Below, one piece after another: positions 52,727 to 64,000 of a DNA stretch of 64,000 nt (position 1 is the first letter of the stretch; every line of letters starts with the position of its first letter). The translations under genes were made by a program, and so were the position numbers. Origin of the DNA: Marvinbryantia formatexigens DSM 14469 (GTDB lineage: Bacteria > Bacillota > Clostridia > Lachnospirales > Lachnospiraceae); the NCBI RefSeq assembly GCF_025148285.1, contig NZ_CP102268.1, forward strand, positions 2,211,001 through 2,275,000, read 5' to 3'. A model generated the notes under the pieces. The model saw only the letters and a list, made by a program, of their open reading frames with translations, was not told the DNA's origin and did not search any database.

Positions 52727-53599
52727 ATGAAATATGTGAAAAGATGGATAGGGTGTCTGTGTATGGTATTTGCGCTGGCGATGATTTTGCCGGCGGTATT
52801 GCCGGCAGACACCTTTGCTGTACGTGTGGAAGCGGCTTCCGTAAAGCTGTCTGCGTCGAAGGCGACACTGGCGGTTGGACAGAAGTATTCCCTGAGTGTG
52901 AAGGGAACAAAGGCAAAGGTCACATGGAGCTCTGGAAATACAAAGGTGGCGACAGTATCGAATGGAACCGTTAAGGCGAAAAAAGAAGGAACGGCGGTAA
53001 TTACCGCTAAGGTTGGGAAGAAAAAGCTCACCTGCAAGGTGACGGTTAAGGGGAATTATAAGACGCTTTACAAGTCGCTTCTGACGAAGGGAACGGTGTC
53101 ATACAGCGATAAAAATGGAAAAGGGACAGATAAAGCGAGGTCTTTTGCGCTGCTTGATATCGACCAGAACGGCGTGCCGGAGCTGATTGTAAACAACGCG
53201 GAGACTTCGGGATTTTTCAGCACAAGATATATTTATACGGTAAAATCGGGAAAGATAGTTTACTGCGGACGCTATTATGTCCGGGGCGAAAATTATCTTT
53301 ATTATAACCAGAAGTATAAAGCAGTGTATACCTGGTGGTGGACGAACGGTGTGGGCGGTCAGGGAAGCCAGCTTTTCCGCCTGTCGGGAAGTACACTCAG
53401 CTCTTACAAATATATCTGGGAGGGAAGCGATCGTCCGGGTTCCTCCAAAAAGGTTTACTATTACGGAACTTCGGGCGAAAAAAACAAAAAGGTATCGAAG
53501 AGCACCTATCTCTCCGCGGCGAAGAAGTATTTTAAAGGACAGAAAAAGTACAGCTTTGTAAACAATACTGCGGCAAACAGAAAAAAGAAGCTGGGATAA
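52727..53599 (+). CDS. Secreted protein with bacterial Ig-like (Big_2) domain
   Basis: A 290-residue exported protein. The signal peptide ends near VEAAS. A Big_2 domain follows at about 40-110 (LSASKATLAVGQKYSLSVKG, VTWSSGNTKVATVSNGTVKA). The C-terminal part contains ARSFALLDIDQNGVPELIVN, an EF-hand-like calcium loop or FG-GAP-like strand, and a Tyr-rich region. It probably sits at the cell surface. Ligands are unknown. It is transcribed in the same direction as the Fic gene 21 bp downstream. Confidence 0.82.
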   Translation: MKYVKRWIGCLCMVFALAMILPAVLPADTFAVRVEAASVKLSASKATLAVGQKYSLSVKGTKAKVTWSSGNTKVATVSNGTVKAKKEGTAVITAKVGKKKLTCKVTVKGNYKTLYKSLLTKGTVSYSDKNGKGTDKARSFALLDIDQNGVPELIVNNAETSGFFSTRYIYTVKSGKIVYCGRYYVRGENYLYYNQKYKAVYTWWWTNGVGGQGSQLFRLSGSTLSSYKYIWEGSDRPGSSKKVYYYGTSGEKNKKVSKSTYLSAAKKYFKGQKKYSFVNNTAANRKKKLG

Positions 53600-53620
53600 A
53601 GCGGGAAGTACGCCGGTAAT

Positions 53621-54910
53621 ATGATGAAAAGAGGCGAAGAAGTGGAAAAAGATTTTTTTAAGGAATATCTGAAAGAGACTGAACCGGATAAAGCCGGTAA
53701 AGGATACGTCTGGAGTACAGCGATTGGCTTGCAGGCTGTAGACGGGCTCAGACCATCCAGATATCTGATAGATACCGCGATTCAGAATATTGAGGGCGAA
53801 ATCACGCTGAAAGAAGCACAGAGACTTATTGATACTTATTATGAAGAAAAACCGGCACATTCAGATGATGAACGGACAGAAGAGGCTGACCGGGTATCTG
53901 CACGGATAGCTGGAATATTGTCAGAAATGGCGTTTTCATTTTCGCCTAACGAATATATCTCCATTCATCGCAAATTGTTTCGGGGGATATATGAACATGC
54001 CGGAAAGATAAGAGACTATAACATTACAAAAAGAGAATGGGTTTTAAATGGAGAAACTGTTATTTATGGAAGCGCGTCGGAGCTGAAAGCTACTCTTGAA
54101 TATGATTTTTCCCAGGAAAAGAGCTTTAGTTATAAAGGGCTGACGATAGATGAGACGATTCACCACCTTGCAGTATTTGTTGCAAATCTGTGGCAGATTC
54201 ATATTTTCGAAGAGGGGAATACAAGAACGACAGCGGTATTTTTTATTAAATATCTGAGAACGCTCGGATTTTCTGTGACAAATGATATCTTTGCGGAGAA
54301 TGCCTGGTATTTCAGAAACGCTCTTGTACGTGCCAATTATACCAATCTGCAGAAAGGTATTCATGAAACGACAGAGTACCTTGAATTGTTTTTGAGAAAT
54401 CTGCTCCTGCATGAAAAGAATGAGCTGCATAACCGGGAACTTCATGTAAGTGGAATTATAGGAATGGGAAAAGTAGATATTGGAGAAGAAAAAGTAGACA
54501 TTCAAGAAGAAAAAGCAGATATTGGAGAGGAAAAAGTAGACATTCAAGAAGAAAAAGCAGACATTCGGAAAAGAAAAGTAGACATTCAGGAACAGGAAAG
54601 TGACTGCCGAGAGGAAGAAGCAGATATTACGGAAGAGGAAACGGATGTCTGGAATAAACAAAAAGATGCCGAATGTCTGCTGGCGGGAGAGACAGGGAAT
54701 TTTTCCGCTAAGACTTCTGCGCATATCCAGGCGATATTTGAGCAGTTTGGCTATGATGAGATATTTGGCAGAAGCGCAATTACCGGAATTCTGGGACTTC
54801 AAAATTCAAGTGCCTCCAGACTTTTGTCCAGACTGGTCCGGACCGGAATTATCGAGCCGGTATCCGGTCATGGAAAAGGAAAGTACAGATTCCGGAAAAA
54901 TGGAGACTGA
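53621..54910 (+). CDS. Fic-domain protein with nine heptad repeats
   Basis: A 429-residue Fic protein. The catalytic motif HIFEEGNTRTTAVFF (about residues 197-211) keeps the His and the GN-R core of the HPFxxGNGR signature with Thr in place of the second Gly. Such proteins transfer AMP or related groups onto hydroxyls of target proteins. A helix with IQNIEG at about 52-57 resembles but does not match the inhibitory motif. Residues about 284-346 are nine seven-residue repeats (KVDIGEE, KVDIQEE, KADIRKR and so on), likely a charged coiled or extended linker. A winged-helix domain follows (SAITGILGLQNSSASRLLSR). The start could also be the GTG at 53642. Confidence 0.88.
   Translation: MMKRGEEVEKDFFKEYLKETEPDKAGKGYVWSTAIGLQAVDGLRPSRYLIDTAIQNIEGEITLKEAQRLIDTYYEEKPAHSDDERTEEADRVSARIAGILSEMAFSFSPNEYISIHRKLFRGIYEHAGKIRDYNITKREWVLNGETVIYGSASELKATLEYDFSQEKSFSYKGLTIDETIHHLAVFVANLWQIHIFEEGNTRTTAVFFIKYLRTLGFSVTNDIFAENAWYFRNALVRANYTNLQKGIHETTEYLELFLRNLLLHEKNELHNRELHVSGIIGMGKVDIGEEKVDIQEEKADIGEEKVDIQEEKADIRKRKVDIQEQESDCREEEADITEEETDVWNKQKDAECLLAGETGNFSAKTSAHIQAIFEQFGYDEIFGRSAITGILGLQNSSASRLLSRLVRTGIIEPVSGHGKGKYRFRKNGD
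54470..54658. repeat. 21-bp tandem repeats inside the Fic gene
   Basis: Nine in-frame 21-bp units encode heptads of the pattern K/E-x-D-x-x-E-E. The first six are nearly identical at DNA level, showing recent expansion. Confidence 0.85.
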
Positions 54911-54957
54911 TTGGCAGATTCATCTGTTGCGGACAGCACGGAAGGGAAGGATACTTT

Positions 54958-56109
54958 ATGAACAATATGAGAGGTGTATGTCACAAATTAAAAAATCTGC
55001 TTTTGATAATTGCCCTTGTTCTGCTGGCAGCAGCACCGGTGAGGGGCGCGGAGGATACGGCGCCGTTTGCATTTCATATGCTGGACGTAGGGCAGGGGGC
55101 AAGCGTGCTGGTGGAGGCGGACGGACATTATATGCTGATTGACGGCGGCGGACGGTCGTCGTCTTCCTATGTGGTGAGCTATCTGCAGCAGCAGGGTGTG
55201 GAAAAACTGGATTATATTGTGGTATCTCATTATGATGAGGACCATATCAGCGGAATTGTCGGCGCGCTGCATGTTTTTGGGTGCAACACAATACTGGCGC
55301 CGGACTATCATGCGGATACCGATATCTATGCGTCGTATCTGGAAGCGGCGGAGGCTTCCGGCGCGGAGATTATTTATCCACGGCAGGGAGACACTTATGC
55401 ACTTGGCGGGGCGGTCATCACGGTAGTCGGTCCGGCATCTTATGAGAACAATCTGGAAAATGACTGCTCTGTGGCAGTGCGCATCACTTACGGTATCACA
55501 AGCTATCTTGTCTGCGGGGATGCGCAGGCGCAGGAGGAAGCGGATATCATGGATTCCGGAGTGGAGCTGGAATCGGATGTGTATGTGGTTAATCATCATG
55601 GGAGCGCGGATTCCAGCGGCTTCTATTTTCTGAGCGCAGTAAGACCGGTTTATGCGCTGATTAGCTGTTCCGCTGATAATTCCTACGGACATCCGGCAGC
55701 AGAGACGATGCAGCGGCTGGACAATGAGGGCGTTTCCCTGTACCGCACGGACAGGCAGGGAACGGTGACAGCGTACTCAGACGGTACCGGGCTGTGGTTT
55801 GACCAGGAGCCGTGCGACGATTTCTCCGCAGGAGATACCGCGGGCGAGCGGGATAATTCGGGAGCGGCTGGACAGAGTGAGGACGGCTATCTGATGCCGG
55901 AGGACGCAGACGGACAGGGCGGAACCGGGCAGGGAGCCTCAGAAAATACAGACGCAGTATATGTCTGCAATCTGAATACGAAGAAGTTTCATTATGCTTA
56001 CTGCGACAGTGTGAACAAAATGAAAGAATCAAACAGGAAATATACGGATGAGAGCCGCGAAAGTCTGATTGCACAGGGCTATGAGCCGTGCCAGAACTGC
56101 AATCCATAA
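54958..56109 (+). CDS. Secreted ComEC-like metallo-beta-lactamase-fold hydrolase
   Basis: A 383-residue exported protein. A signal peptide (residues about 8-29) precedes the metallo-hydrolase domain of the ComEC/Rec2 C-terminal type: FHMLDVGQGASVLVEADG, metal motif VVSHYDEDHISG (HxxxDH), CGDAQAQEEAD and VNHHGSADSS. An acidic Gly-rich linker follows (about 290-335). The C-terminal domain, YVCNLNTKKFHYAYCDSVNK to GYEPCQNCNP, is a small Cys-rich zinc-ribbon/Ada-like module often attached to secreted nucleases. This suggests extracellular nucleic acid or phosphodiester processing without the membrane channel of ComEC. GGAAGGATAC precedes the start. Confidence 0.85.
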   Translation: MNNMRGVCHKLKNLLLIIALVLLAAAPVRGAEDTAPFAFHMLDVGQGASVLVEADGHYMLIDGGGRSSSSYVVSYLQQQGVEKLDYIVVSHYDEDHISGIVGALHVFGCNTILAPDYHADTDIYASYLEAAEASGAEIIYPRQGDTYALGGAVITVVGPASYENNLENDCSVAVRITYGITSYLVCGDAQAQEEADIMDSGVELESDVYVVNHHGSADSSGFYFLSAVRPVYALISCSADNSYGHPAAETMQRLDNEGVSLYRTDRQGTVTAYSDGTGLWFDQEPCDDFSAGDTAGERDNSGAAGQSEDGYLMPEDADGQGGTGQGASENTDAVYVCNLNTKKFHYAYCDSVNKMKESNRKYTDESRESLIAQGYEPCQNCNP

Positions 56110-56573
56110 CAGCTGCAGTGCGGTGCAGAACCATGCCCGTACCGGAACATTGCAAACTATAACGGCTGCGGTGCGGCTTCAAGTTCCGCATTTGCGAGGG
56201 TTGCGGCGAACGGAGAGAACAGTAAGCGTGTAATATTTTGTCCATATTCACAATGATATGGTGTATGGACGGTATTTTAAATATCATAATATAATAATGC
56301 CAGGATTTCCGGGTGCGGAACCTGCCGGGTCAGACGGCGGGCGCGGACACTCAGAAATCCTGGCATTGTATTTTGCATCCGTAATTATATGTGATACGGA
56401 TACTGAAAATAGTGTACATAAAAATTCATCACATATTTCATATAGTGCATAAGCTTCTTCATGTGAATACCTCCTTTCTCTCGCTTACAGAGATATCATA
56501 AAACATATGTGAAGAAATTACGCGCCAGATAGAAACGAAATATAGTCAAAAATTGCAGTGGGGAGATGAAAAA
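56110..56573. other. 464-bp intergenic stretch with a long hairpin
   Basis: No gene is seen. The stretch contains GC-rich spacer sequence directly after the hydrolase gene and a 14-bp perfect inverted repeat at 56296-56367. A CTCC-rich segment near 56467 precedes the next gene. Confidence 0.5.
56296..56367. terminator. Long-stem hairpin (terminator or small RNA)
   Basis: AATGCCAGGATTTC (56296-56309) and GAAATCCTGGCATT (56354-56367) are exact reverse complements over 14 bases. The 44-base GC-rich apex has further pairing potential. An A/T-rich flank on both sides would allow termination in either direction; a stable RNA is the alternative. Confidence 0.55.
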
Positions 56574-57383
56574 ATGATTCCTTCTTATGAAAAGCAGACG
56601 ACCGGTCTTTATATGCTTCACAGGGCATCCCGTCATGTTCCGCCGCATCTGCACAGCGCGGCGGAGTTTATATATGTTACCGGAGGCGGGCTGGAATTTG
56701 GAATGGGGCAGGAGCTTTACCATATGGAAAAGGGCGATTTTGCGATTGCGTTCCCGGAAGTGATTCATCATTACCAGGTGATGCAGCCCGGAAACAACCG
56801 GGCATATTATCTGATAGCGGCGCCAGCGCTCTGCGGTCAGTTCTGCGGCGTGATGCAGAAATATTGTCCGGAAAATCCGGTAATAAAAAAGGAGCGGGTG
56901 CATCCGGAAATCGTTCATGCATTGCACGCGCTGCTTGCACTGGCGGAGGCGGGAGAGCCGGAACCGGCGGTTGCGCAGGCGTATATGCAGATTATTATGG
57001 CGAGGAGTATGCCCTGCTTTCATATGATAGAAAAAAGCAGGGTTGCCAGCGGAGATATCATTTATCAGACGGTATCTTATGTGGCACGCAACTTTCGCAA
57101 TGAGTTGTCGCTGGAGACGATGGCGCGGGAGCTGGGCGTGAGCAAATATGCTCTTTCCCGTGTGTTTTCCGGCACGTTTCACAGAAATTTTAATAAATAT
57201 GTCAATGAGCAGCGGTTGGAATACGTAAGCACGCTGCTCGAATGCTCGGACCGGAGCATTACGGATATCTGTATGGATGCCGGATTTGAGAGCCAGCGGA
57301 CCTTCAACCGTGCGTTCCGGGAAAAATACCGGATGACGCCGCGCCAGTACCGCAGCATGTGCCGGAGCAGATATCTGCCGTAA
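56574..57383 (+). CDS. AraC-family transcriptional regulator
   Basis: About 269 residues when started at 56574 behind GGGGAGATGAAAAA. The cupin part includes PPHLHSAAEFIYVTGGGLEF and MEKGDFAIAFPEVIHHYQVM. The DNA-binding part has LSLETMARELGVSKYALSRV and AGFESQRTFNRAFREKYRMT. No operon partner follows: the next gene is convergent, so its targets are elsewhere or divergent upstream. Confidence 0.9.
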   Translation: MIPSYEKQTTGLYMLHRASRHVPPHLHSAAEFIYVTGGGLEFGMGQELYHMEKGDFAIAFPEVIHHYQVMQPGNNRAYYLIAAPALCGQFCGVMQKYCPENPVIKKERVHPEIVHALHALLALAEAGEPEPAVAQAYMQIIMARSMPCFHMIEKSRVASGDIIYQTVSYVARNFRNELSLETMARELGVSKYALSRVFSGTFHRNFNKYVNEQRLEYVSTLLECSDRSITDICMDAGFESQRTFNRAFREKYRMTPRQYRSMCRSRYLP

Positions 57384-57508
57384 GAAGAGATGGACATGCG
57401 CACAATACTGGCTGCGGACGGATGCGGGACGGCTGATTTTTAAAAATCAGCAGAACAGGGCGGCCATATTTTTCGTATCCGCGCAAAAGAATATGCAGCC
57501 AGTCCTCT

Positions 57509-58384
57509 TCACGGAACGGGGGACACGGCATTCTCCTGCAGCCGCTTCCGGAATTCGGAGGGGGACATTCCGCACTGCTTCTTAAAAATCCGGCTGAAGT
57601 AGAGCGGATTTTCATAGCCGATGATGTCCGACACCTCCGAGATATTGCAGGAGGTTGTTTCCAGAAGCGTCCGGGCGTTGGAGATACGAAGCGACAGGAT
57701 ATACTGCGCGGGTGTAATGCCGGTATATTCTTTAAAATTCCGTATGAACCAGCTCACGCTCATATGCTGCGAGGCGGCGTATTCCTCAATGCTGATTTTT
57801 TTGTTGTAATTTGCATGAAAATACTGGACAGCCGCATTCATTTCATTGCCAAGCTGCAGGCTCTGTCCTTTGGGCTTACGGAGAATCAGACGATGCAGCA
57901 TAATGAGAAGCTCATATAAGTAATGCACAAGAAGCTCTTCGTAATCCTCTCTGCACAGCTTCATTTCCTGAATCATGGCGAGAAACAGATTCTTATATTC
58001 CAGGGAAGTTCCGGTGTGAATGACATGAACGGAATCCTCAATGCCGTGCTGGCGCAGGATATTCTTCACGTTGCTGCCGGTAAAATGAACCCAGTACACC
58101 TCCGTCTTATCTTTTCCGTAATAATAATACCGCTGTTCTTCTTTGGGACGGTAAAGAACCATGTTCCCGGCGGGGATAACCTCTTCCACACCATGAAAAT
58201 AAAAGTGCGCCTTACCGGAGGCGATATATAAAATCTGATAGTCGAGCCTTCCGCGCGGACGGTGCGTCGGCAGCCGCGGTCTGGTAAACAGATGGTAGGT
58301 GCCGCAGCTTCCGACAAAAAGAGGATGCTTTTTATCCTTAAAGTCAACCAGACTGTTGTGCCAGTATGCAGAATCCATATACAT
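57509..58384 (-). CDS. AraC-family transcriptional regulator of the beta-galactosidase operon
   Basis: A 291-residue regulator. The cupin part reads LDYQILYIASGKAHFYFHGV and EVIPAGNMVLYRPKEEQRYY. The C-terminal domain has SIEEYAASQHMSVSWFIRNF and IGYENPLYFSRIFKKQCGMS. It is divergent from the beta-galactosidase/symporter operon at 58627 over a 242-bp region and is its likely activator. Confidence 0.9.
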   Translation of the reverse strand: MYMDSAYWHNSLVDFKDKKHPLFVGSCGTYHLFTRPRLPTHRPRGRLDYQILYIASGKAHFYFHGVEEVIPAGNMVLYRPKEEQRYYYYGKDKTEVYWVHFTGSNVKNILRQHGIEDSVHVIHTGTSLEYKNLFLAMIQEMKLCREDYEELLVHYLYELLIMLHRLILRKPKGQSLQLGNEMNAAVQYFHANYNKKISIEEYAASQHMSVSWFIRNFKEYTGITPAQYILSLRISNARTLLETTSCNISEVSDIIGYENPLYFSRIFKKQCGMSPSEFRKRLQENAVSPVP

Positions 58385-58493
58385 GCGTCGTCACTTCCTT
58401 CCGATACGTGTAATGTCATGTTATATGTAAAAGTATATCATTTCGTGCATGTTTTGTCTAATGCAGTTTATGGGCTTTCCGGGCGGGGAAAGC

Positions 58494-58581
58494 TATAATG
58501 TGGACAGCCTGGACAGAGCGCCCCTGCTGCAATTTATTTGCATATCAGTCATATTCCGGCACCATAAACAGCAGGGCTTTT
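58494..58581 (+). promoter_or_regulatory. Promoter and terminator-like leader of the beta-galactosidase gene
   Basis: TATAAT at 58494-58499 lacks a good -35, consistent with AraC-dependent activation. The leader then has CCCTGCTG (58522-58529) and CAGCAGGG (58569-58576) as a stem with a 39-base loop, followed by CTTTTTG. This would be a terminator 45 bp before the start codon, so antitermination or read-through may regulate the operon. Confidence 0.55.
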
Positions 58582-58605
58582 TGTTGGCGTGAACGTTATA
58601 AATGA

Positions 58606-61950
<3,345 letters not shown>

Positions 61951-61951
61951 A

Positions 61952-63325
61952 ATGGAAGAGAAAAAATATTTAAAGTGGTACAACAAGGTGGGCTATGGCT
62001 CCGGAGATATTGCAGGCAATGTAGTGTATGCGTTTCTGTCGTCGTTTGTGATGATATATCTCACAAATACTGTGGGACTGAACGCCGGTATTGTCGGCAC
62101 GCTGATTGCCGTGTCAAAGCTGTTTGACGGCGTGACGGATGTATTTTTCGGCTCGATGATAGATAAGACAAAGAGCAGAATGGGGAAAGCGCGTCCGTGG
62201 ATGCTGTACGGCTATATCGGATGCGCGGTGACGCTGGCGGCAATCTTTGCCATCCCGGTGAATATGGGGAAAACCGCGCAGTACGCATGGTTTTTTATCG
62301 CTTACACACTGCTGAACGCGGTGTTTTACACAGCAAATAATATCGCATATTCTGCTTTGACGGCGCTGGTGACAAAAAACAGCCGCGAGCGTGTGGAAAT
62401 GGGGTCGTACCGCTTTATTTTTGCTTTCTCCACCAGCCTGCTGATTCAGTCAGTTACCATAAAGTTTGTGGCAATGCTGGGCGGCGGCGCAGCCGGATGG
62501 AGAACAGCGGCGGTTATTTATGCAATTATCGGTCTGGTTGTAAATACGATTTCCGTGTTATCCGTGAAGGAGCTGCCGGAGGAGGAATTAAATGAAGACC
62601 ACGGGGAGACGGATGAAAAGTACAGTCTGCTGACGGCGGCAAAGCTCCTTGTTTCCAACAAATTTTATCTTATAATCTGTGTGACCTATATTCTCCAGCA
62701 GATTTATACGGCGATGCTTAATATGGGAATTTACTATATGACTTATGTGCTGTTGAATGAAAACCTGTATCCGCTGTTTTCCTGGGCGATTAATATTCCG
62801 CTGATTATTGCACTTATTATTACGCCGGCGCTGGTGGAAAAGTGGAAGGGGATATACCGGCTGAACCTCTGCGGTTATGTGATTGGTACGCTGGGCAGGG
62901 CGCTGGTCGTTGTGGCGGCGTATCTGGGCAGCGTCCCGCTGATGCTGGTGTTTACCGGAATCGCTGCTTTCGGGATGGGACCGTGGCAGGGCGACATGAA
63001 CGCCGTGATAGCTAACTGCTCGGAGTATACTTACCTCACAAAGCAGAAACGTGTGGATGGAACCATGTATTCCTGCACGTCCCTGGGGATAAAGCTCGGC
63101 GGCGGTCTGGGAATTGCAATCACCGGCTGGCTCCTGGAATTCAGCGGCTTTGACGGGACTGCGGCGGTGCAGTCCGCCTCCTGCATGAATATGCTTCACA
63201 TAATGTATTTGTGGATTCCGGTAGCAATTTCTCTTATTATTACGTTTCTGATGTCGAAGATGAATGTGGAAAAAGCAAACGCCGGGCTGAGAAATCGTCT
63301 GGAGGAGCATACCGTGCAGAAGTAA
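61952..63325 (+). CDS. GPH-family sugar:cation symporter
   Basis: A 457-residue twelve-helix transporter of the glycoside-pentoside-hexuronide family within MFS. Key motifs are KVGYGSGDIAGNVVYAFLSS at the N-terminus, LFDGVTDVFFGSMIDKTKSR (the loop 2-3 motif) and GKARPWMLYGYIG. It imports a glycoside with Na+ or H+. The start codon is one base after the lacZ stop, with the ribosome binding site AAGGAAAAG inside lacZ, so the symporter and beta-galactosidase form a minimal lactose-type operon under the AraC protein at 57509. Confidence 0.92.
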   Translation: MEEKKYLKWYNKVGYGSGDIAGNVVYAFLSSFVMIYLTNTVGLNAGIVGTLIAVSKLFDGVTDVFFGSMIDKTKSRMGKARPWMLYGYIGCAVTLAAIFAIPVNMGKTAQYAWFFIAYTLLNAVFYTANNIAYSALTALVTKNSRERVEMGSYRFIFAFSTSLLIQSVTIKFVAMLGGGAAGWRTAAVIYAIIGLVVNTISVLSVKELPEEELNEDHGETDEKYSLLTAAKLLVSNKFYLIICVTYILQQIYTAMLNMGIYYMTYVLLNENLYPLFSWAINIPLIIALIITPALVEKWKGIYRLNLCGYVIGTLGRALVVVAAYLGSVPLMLVFTGIAAFGMGPWQGDMNAVIANCSEYTYLTKQKRVDGTMYSCTSLGIKLGGGLGIAITGWLLEFSGFDGTAAVQSASCMNMLHIMYLWIPVAISLIITFLMSKMNVEKANAGLRNRLEEHTVQK

Positions 63326-63349
63326 ACGCCGCGGACCGGGAACGTCAAA

Positions 63350-63976
63350 TCAGAACGTTTTCAGGATTGCCAGAAGCAGAAAAAGGATACCGCCCGCCCA
63401 GGACAAGTCCTTTGGGAAATGGCTGCTGATTTTATGTCCCATGAAAAGACCGAGATAGCTGAACGCTTCGCCTGTTAAAAAAGCGGCGGACACGGTGAGC
63501 ATTACCGGGATTTTCAGAAAGGCAGCCATTGTCCCGGCAATCAGGCTGTCCGCTGACATGGCAAGGGAGAAAAAGATGATTTCTCTCCAGGAAAGCTGGT
63601 GATTGCGGTCCGAATCCGCCGTCAGCGGGTCACTGTATATATCAATTACGAAATGCAGATGCGAAAGGCAGAAACCAATATTTTTGTGCAGCGGTCTGTG
63701 ACGGCGCAGCCAGCCGCGGATGGAGGAACCGGCAAGCTTAAAAATGCCGAGAAGCATCAGACTGAAGCAACAGATTGTTTTTGTGAACGTCTCCGGAATC
63801 AGACTGTCCAGCGAGGCGCCGAACAGCAGGGAAAAGCCGAGGCAAAGACTGCAGATGGCGTTTACTGTGAGGATTTTACCGTGGGAGACATCTATATTTC
63901 CGGCGCCGTAGGCGGCAAAGGCAGCGAATGTATCCAGACAGAGCGCGGATACCAGCATAAAAATATGAAGCAGCAT
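63350..63976 (-). CDS. ytaF: YtaF-like sporulation membrane protein (MntP superfamily)
   Basis: A 208-residue membrane protein with six predicted helices in two triplets: VSALCLDTFAAFAAYGAGNI in the first and FSLAMSADSLIAGTMAAFLK in the second, each with the Asp-containing D-x-F/L motif of the MntP/YtaF family. YtaF is found in spore-forming Firmicutes and is of uncertain function; MntP relatives export manganese. It is convergent with the symporter gene. Its start is 24 bases from the right edge, with an AAAAGG site upstream. Confidence 0.85.
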   Translation of the reverse strand: MLLHIFMLVSALCLDTFAAFAAYGAGNIDVSHGKILTVNAICSLCLGFSLLFGASLDSLIPETFTKTICCFSLMLLGIFKLAGSSIRGWLRRHRPLHKNIGFCLSHLHFVIDIYSDPLTADSDRNHQLSWREIIFFSLAMSADSLIAGTMAAFLKIPVMLTVSAAFLTGEAFSYLGLFMGHKISSHFPKDLSWAGGILFLLLAILKTF

Positions 63977-64000
63977 AGGGATAGATAACCTTTTTCACCA

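Overview
The window is about 64 kb of chromosomal DNA from a Gram-positive, low-to-mid GC gut-type anaerobe, most likely of the Lachnospiraceae (Clostridia). The evidence is the strong AGGAGG ribosome binding sites, the many carbohydrate ABC transporters paired with AraC regulators, a YtaF-like sporulation membrane protein, a pro-tRNA without encoded CCA, and the style of the lipoproteins, MATE and DMT transporters. The family assignment is inference from gene content; no 16S rRNA or other marker is present.

Layout. 1-2.8 kb: the end of a fucose/arabinose isomerase-family gene and a xylulokinase. 3-4.9 kb: a MATE exporter with a terminator-bearing leader, overlapping an isochorismatase-family hydrolase. 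5-11.8 kb: two Lys/Thr-rich secreted proteins, an HtrA protease, a second MATE exporter with a riboswitch-like leader, and an OmpR-type two-component pair. Three promoters here carry the same triple 11-bp-spaced repeat, suggesting one regulon. 11.9-13.2 kb: a shortened SAM-synthetase-like protein and a DUF308 membrane protein. 13.4-18.8 kb: an AraC regulator, a sugar ABC transporter and a GH27 alpha-galactosidase. 18.9-20.8 kb: a DUF1016 remnant and an AAA/DUF4143 ATPase. 20.9-27.6 kb: an acetyl-xylan-esterase-like hydrolase, an AraC regulator, a second sugar ABC transporter and a Gfo/Idh/MocA dehydrogenase. 27.8-31.7 kb: a ChvE-MmsA-MmsB type monosaccharide ABC transporter. 31.9-35.7 kb: a pst phosphate transporter, whose binding protein appears circularly permuted and whose spacers hold tandem repeats. 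35.8-45.1 kb: a second two-component pair facing a MacB-like ABC protein, a heterodimeric ABC exporter and a cytidylate-kinase-like protein.

45.5-48.7 kb is a decayed integrative element at a proline tRNA. Duplicated tRNA 3' ends flank an integrase fragment, an IS1634-type transposase pseudogene and a BrnT/BrnA-like toxin-antitoxin pair. 48.7-58.4 kb is mixed: Uma2, SGNH hydrolase, AraC plus EamA, DUF454, an Ig-like secreted protein, a Fic protein with nine heptad repeats, a secreted ComEC-like metallo-hydrolase and two further AraC regulators. 58.6-63.3 kb is a GH2 beta-galactosidase followed directly by a GPH sugar symporter. A YtaF-like gene closes the window.

How it works together. Most of the DNA serves plant or host glycan use: glycosidases and an esterase release sugars, ABC or GPH systems import them, AraC proteins probably control the operons locally, and xylulokinase feeds pentose into the pentose phosphate route. 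A second theme is unusual short tandem repeats. At least seven arrays, with units of 15, 21, 32, 33, 36, 58 and about 105 bp, sit in spacers, at gene 3' ends or in-frame inside enzymes.
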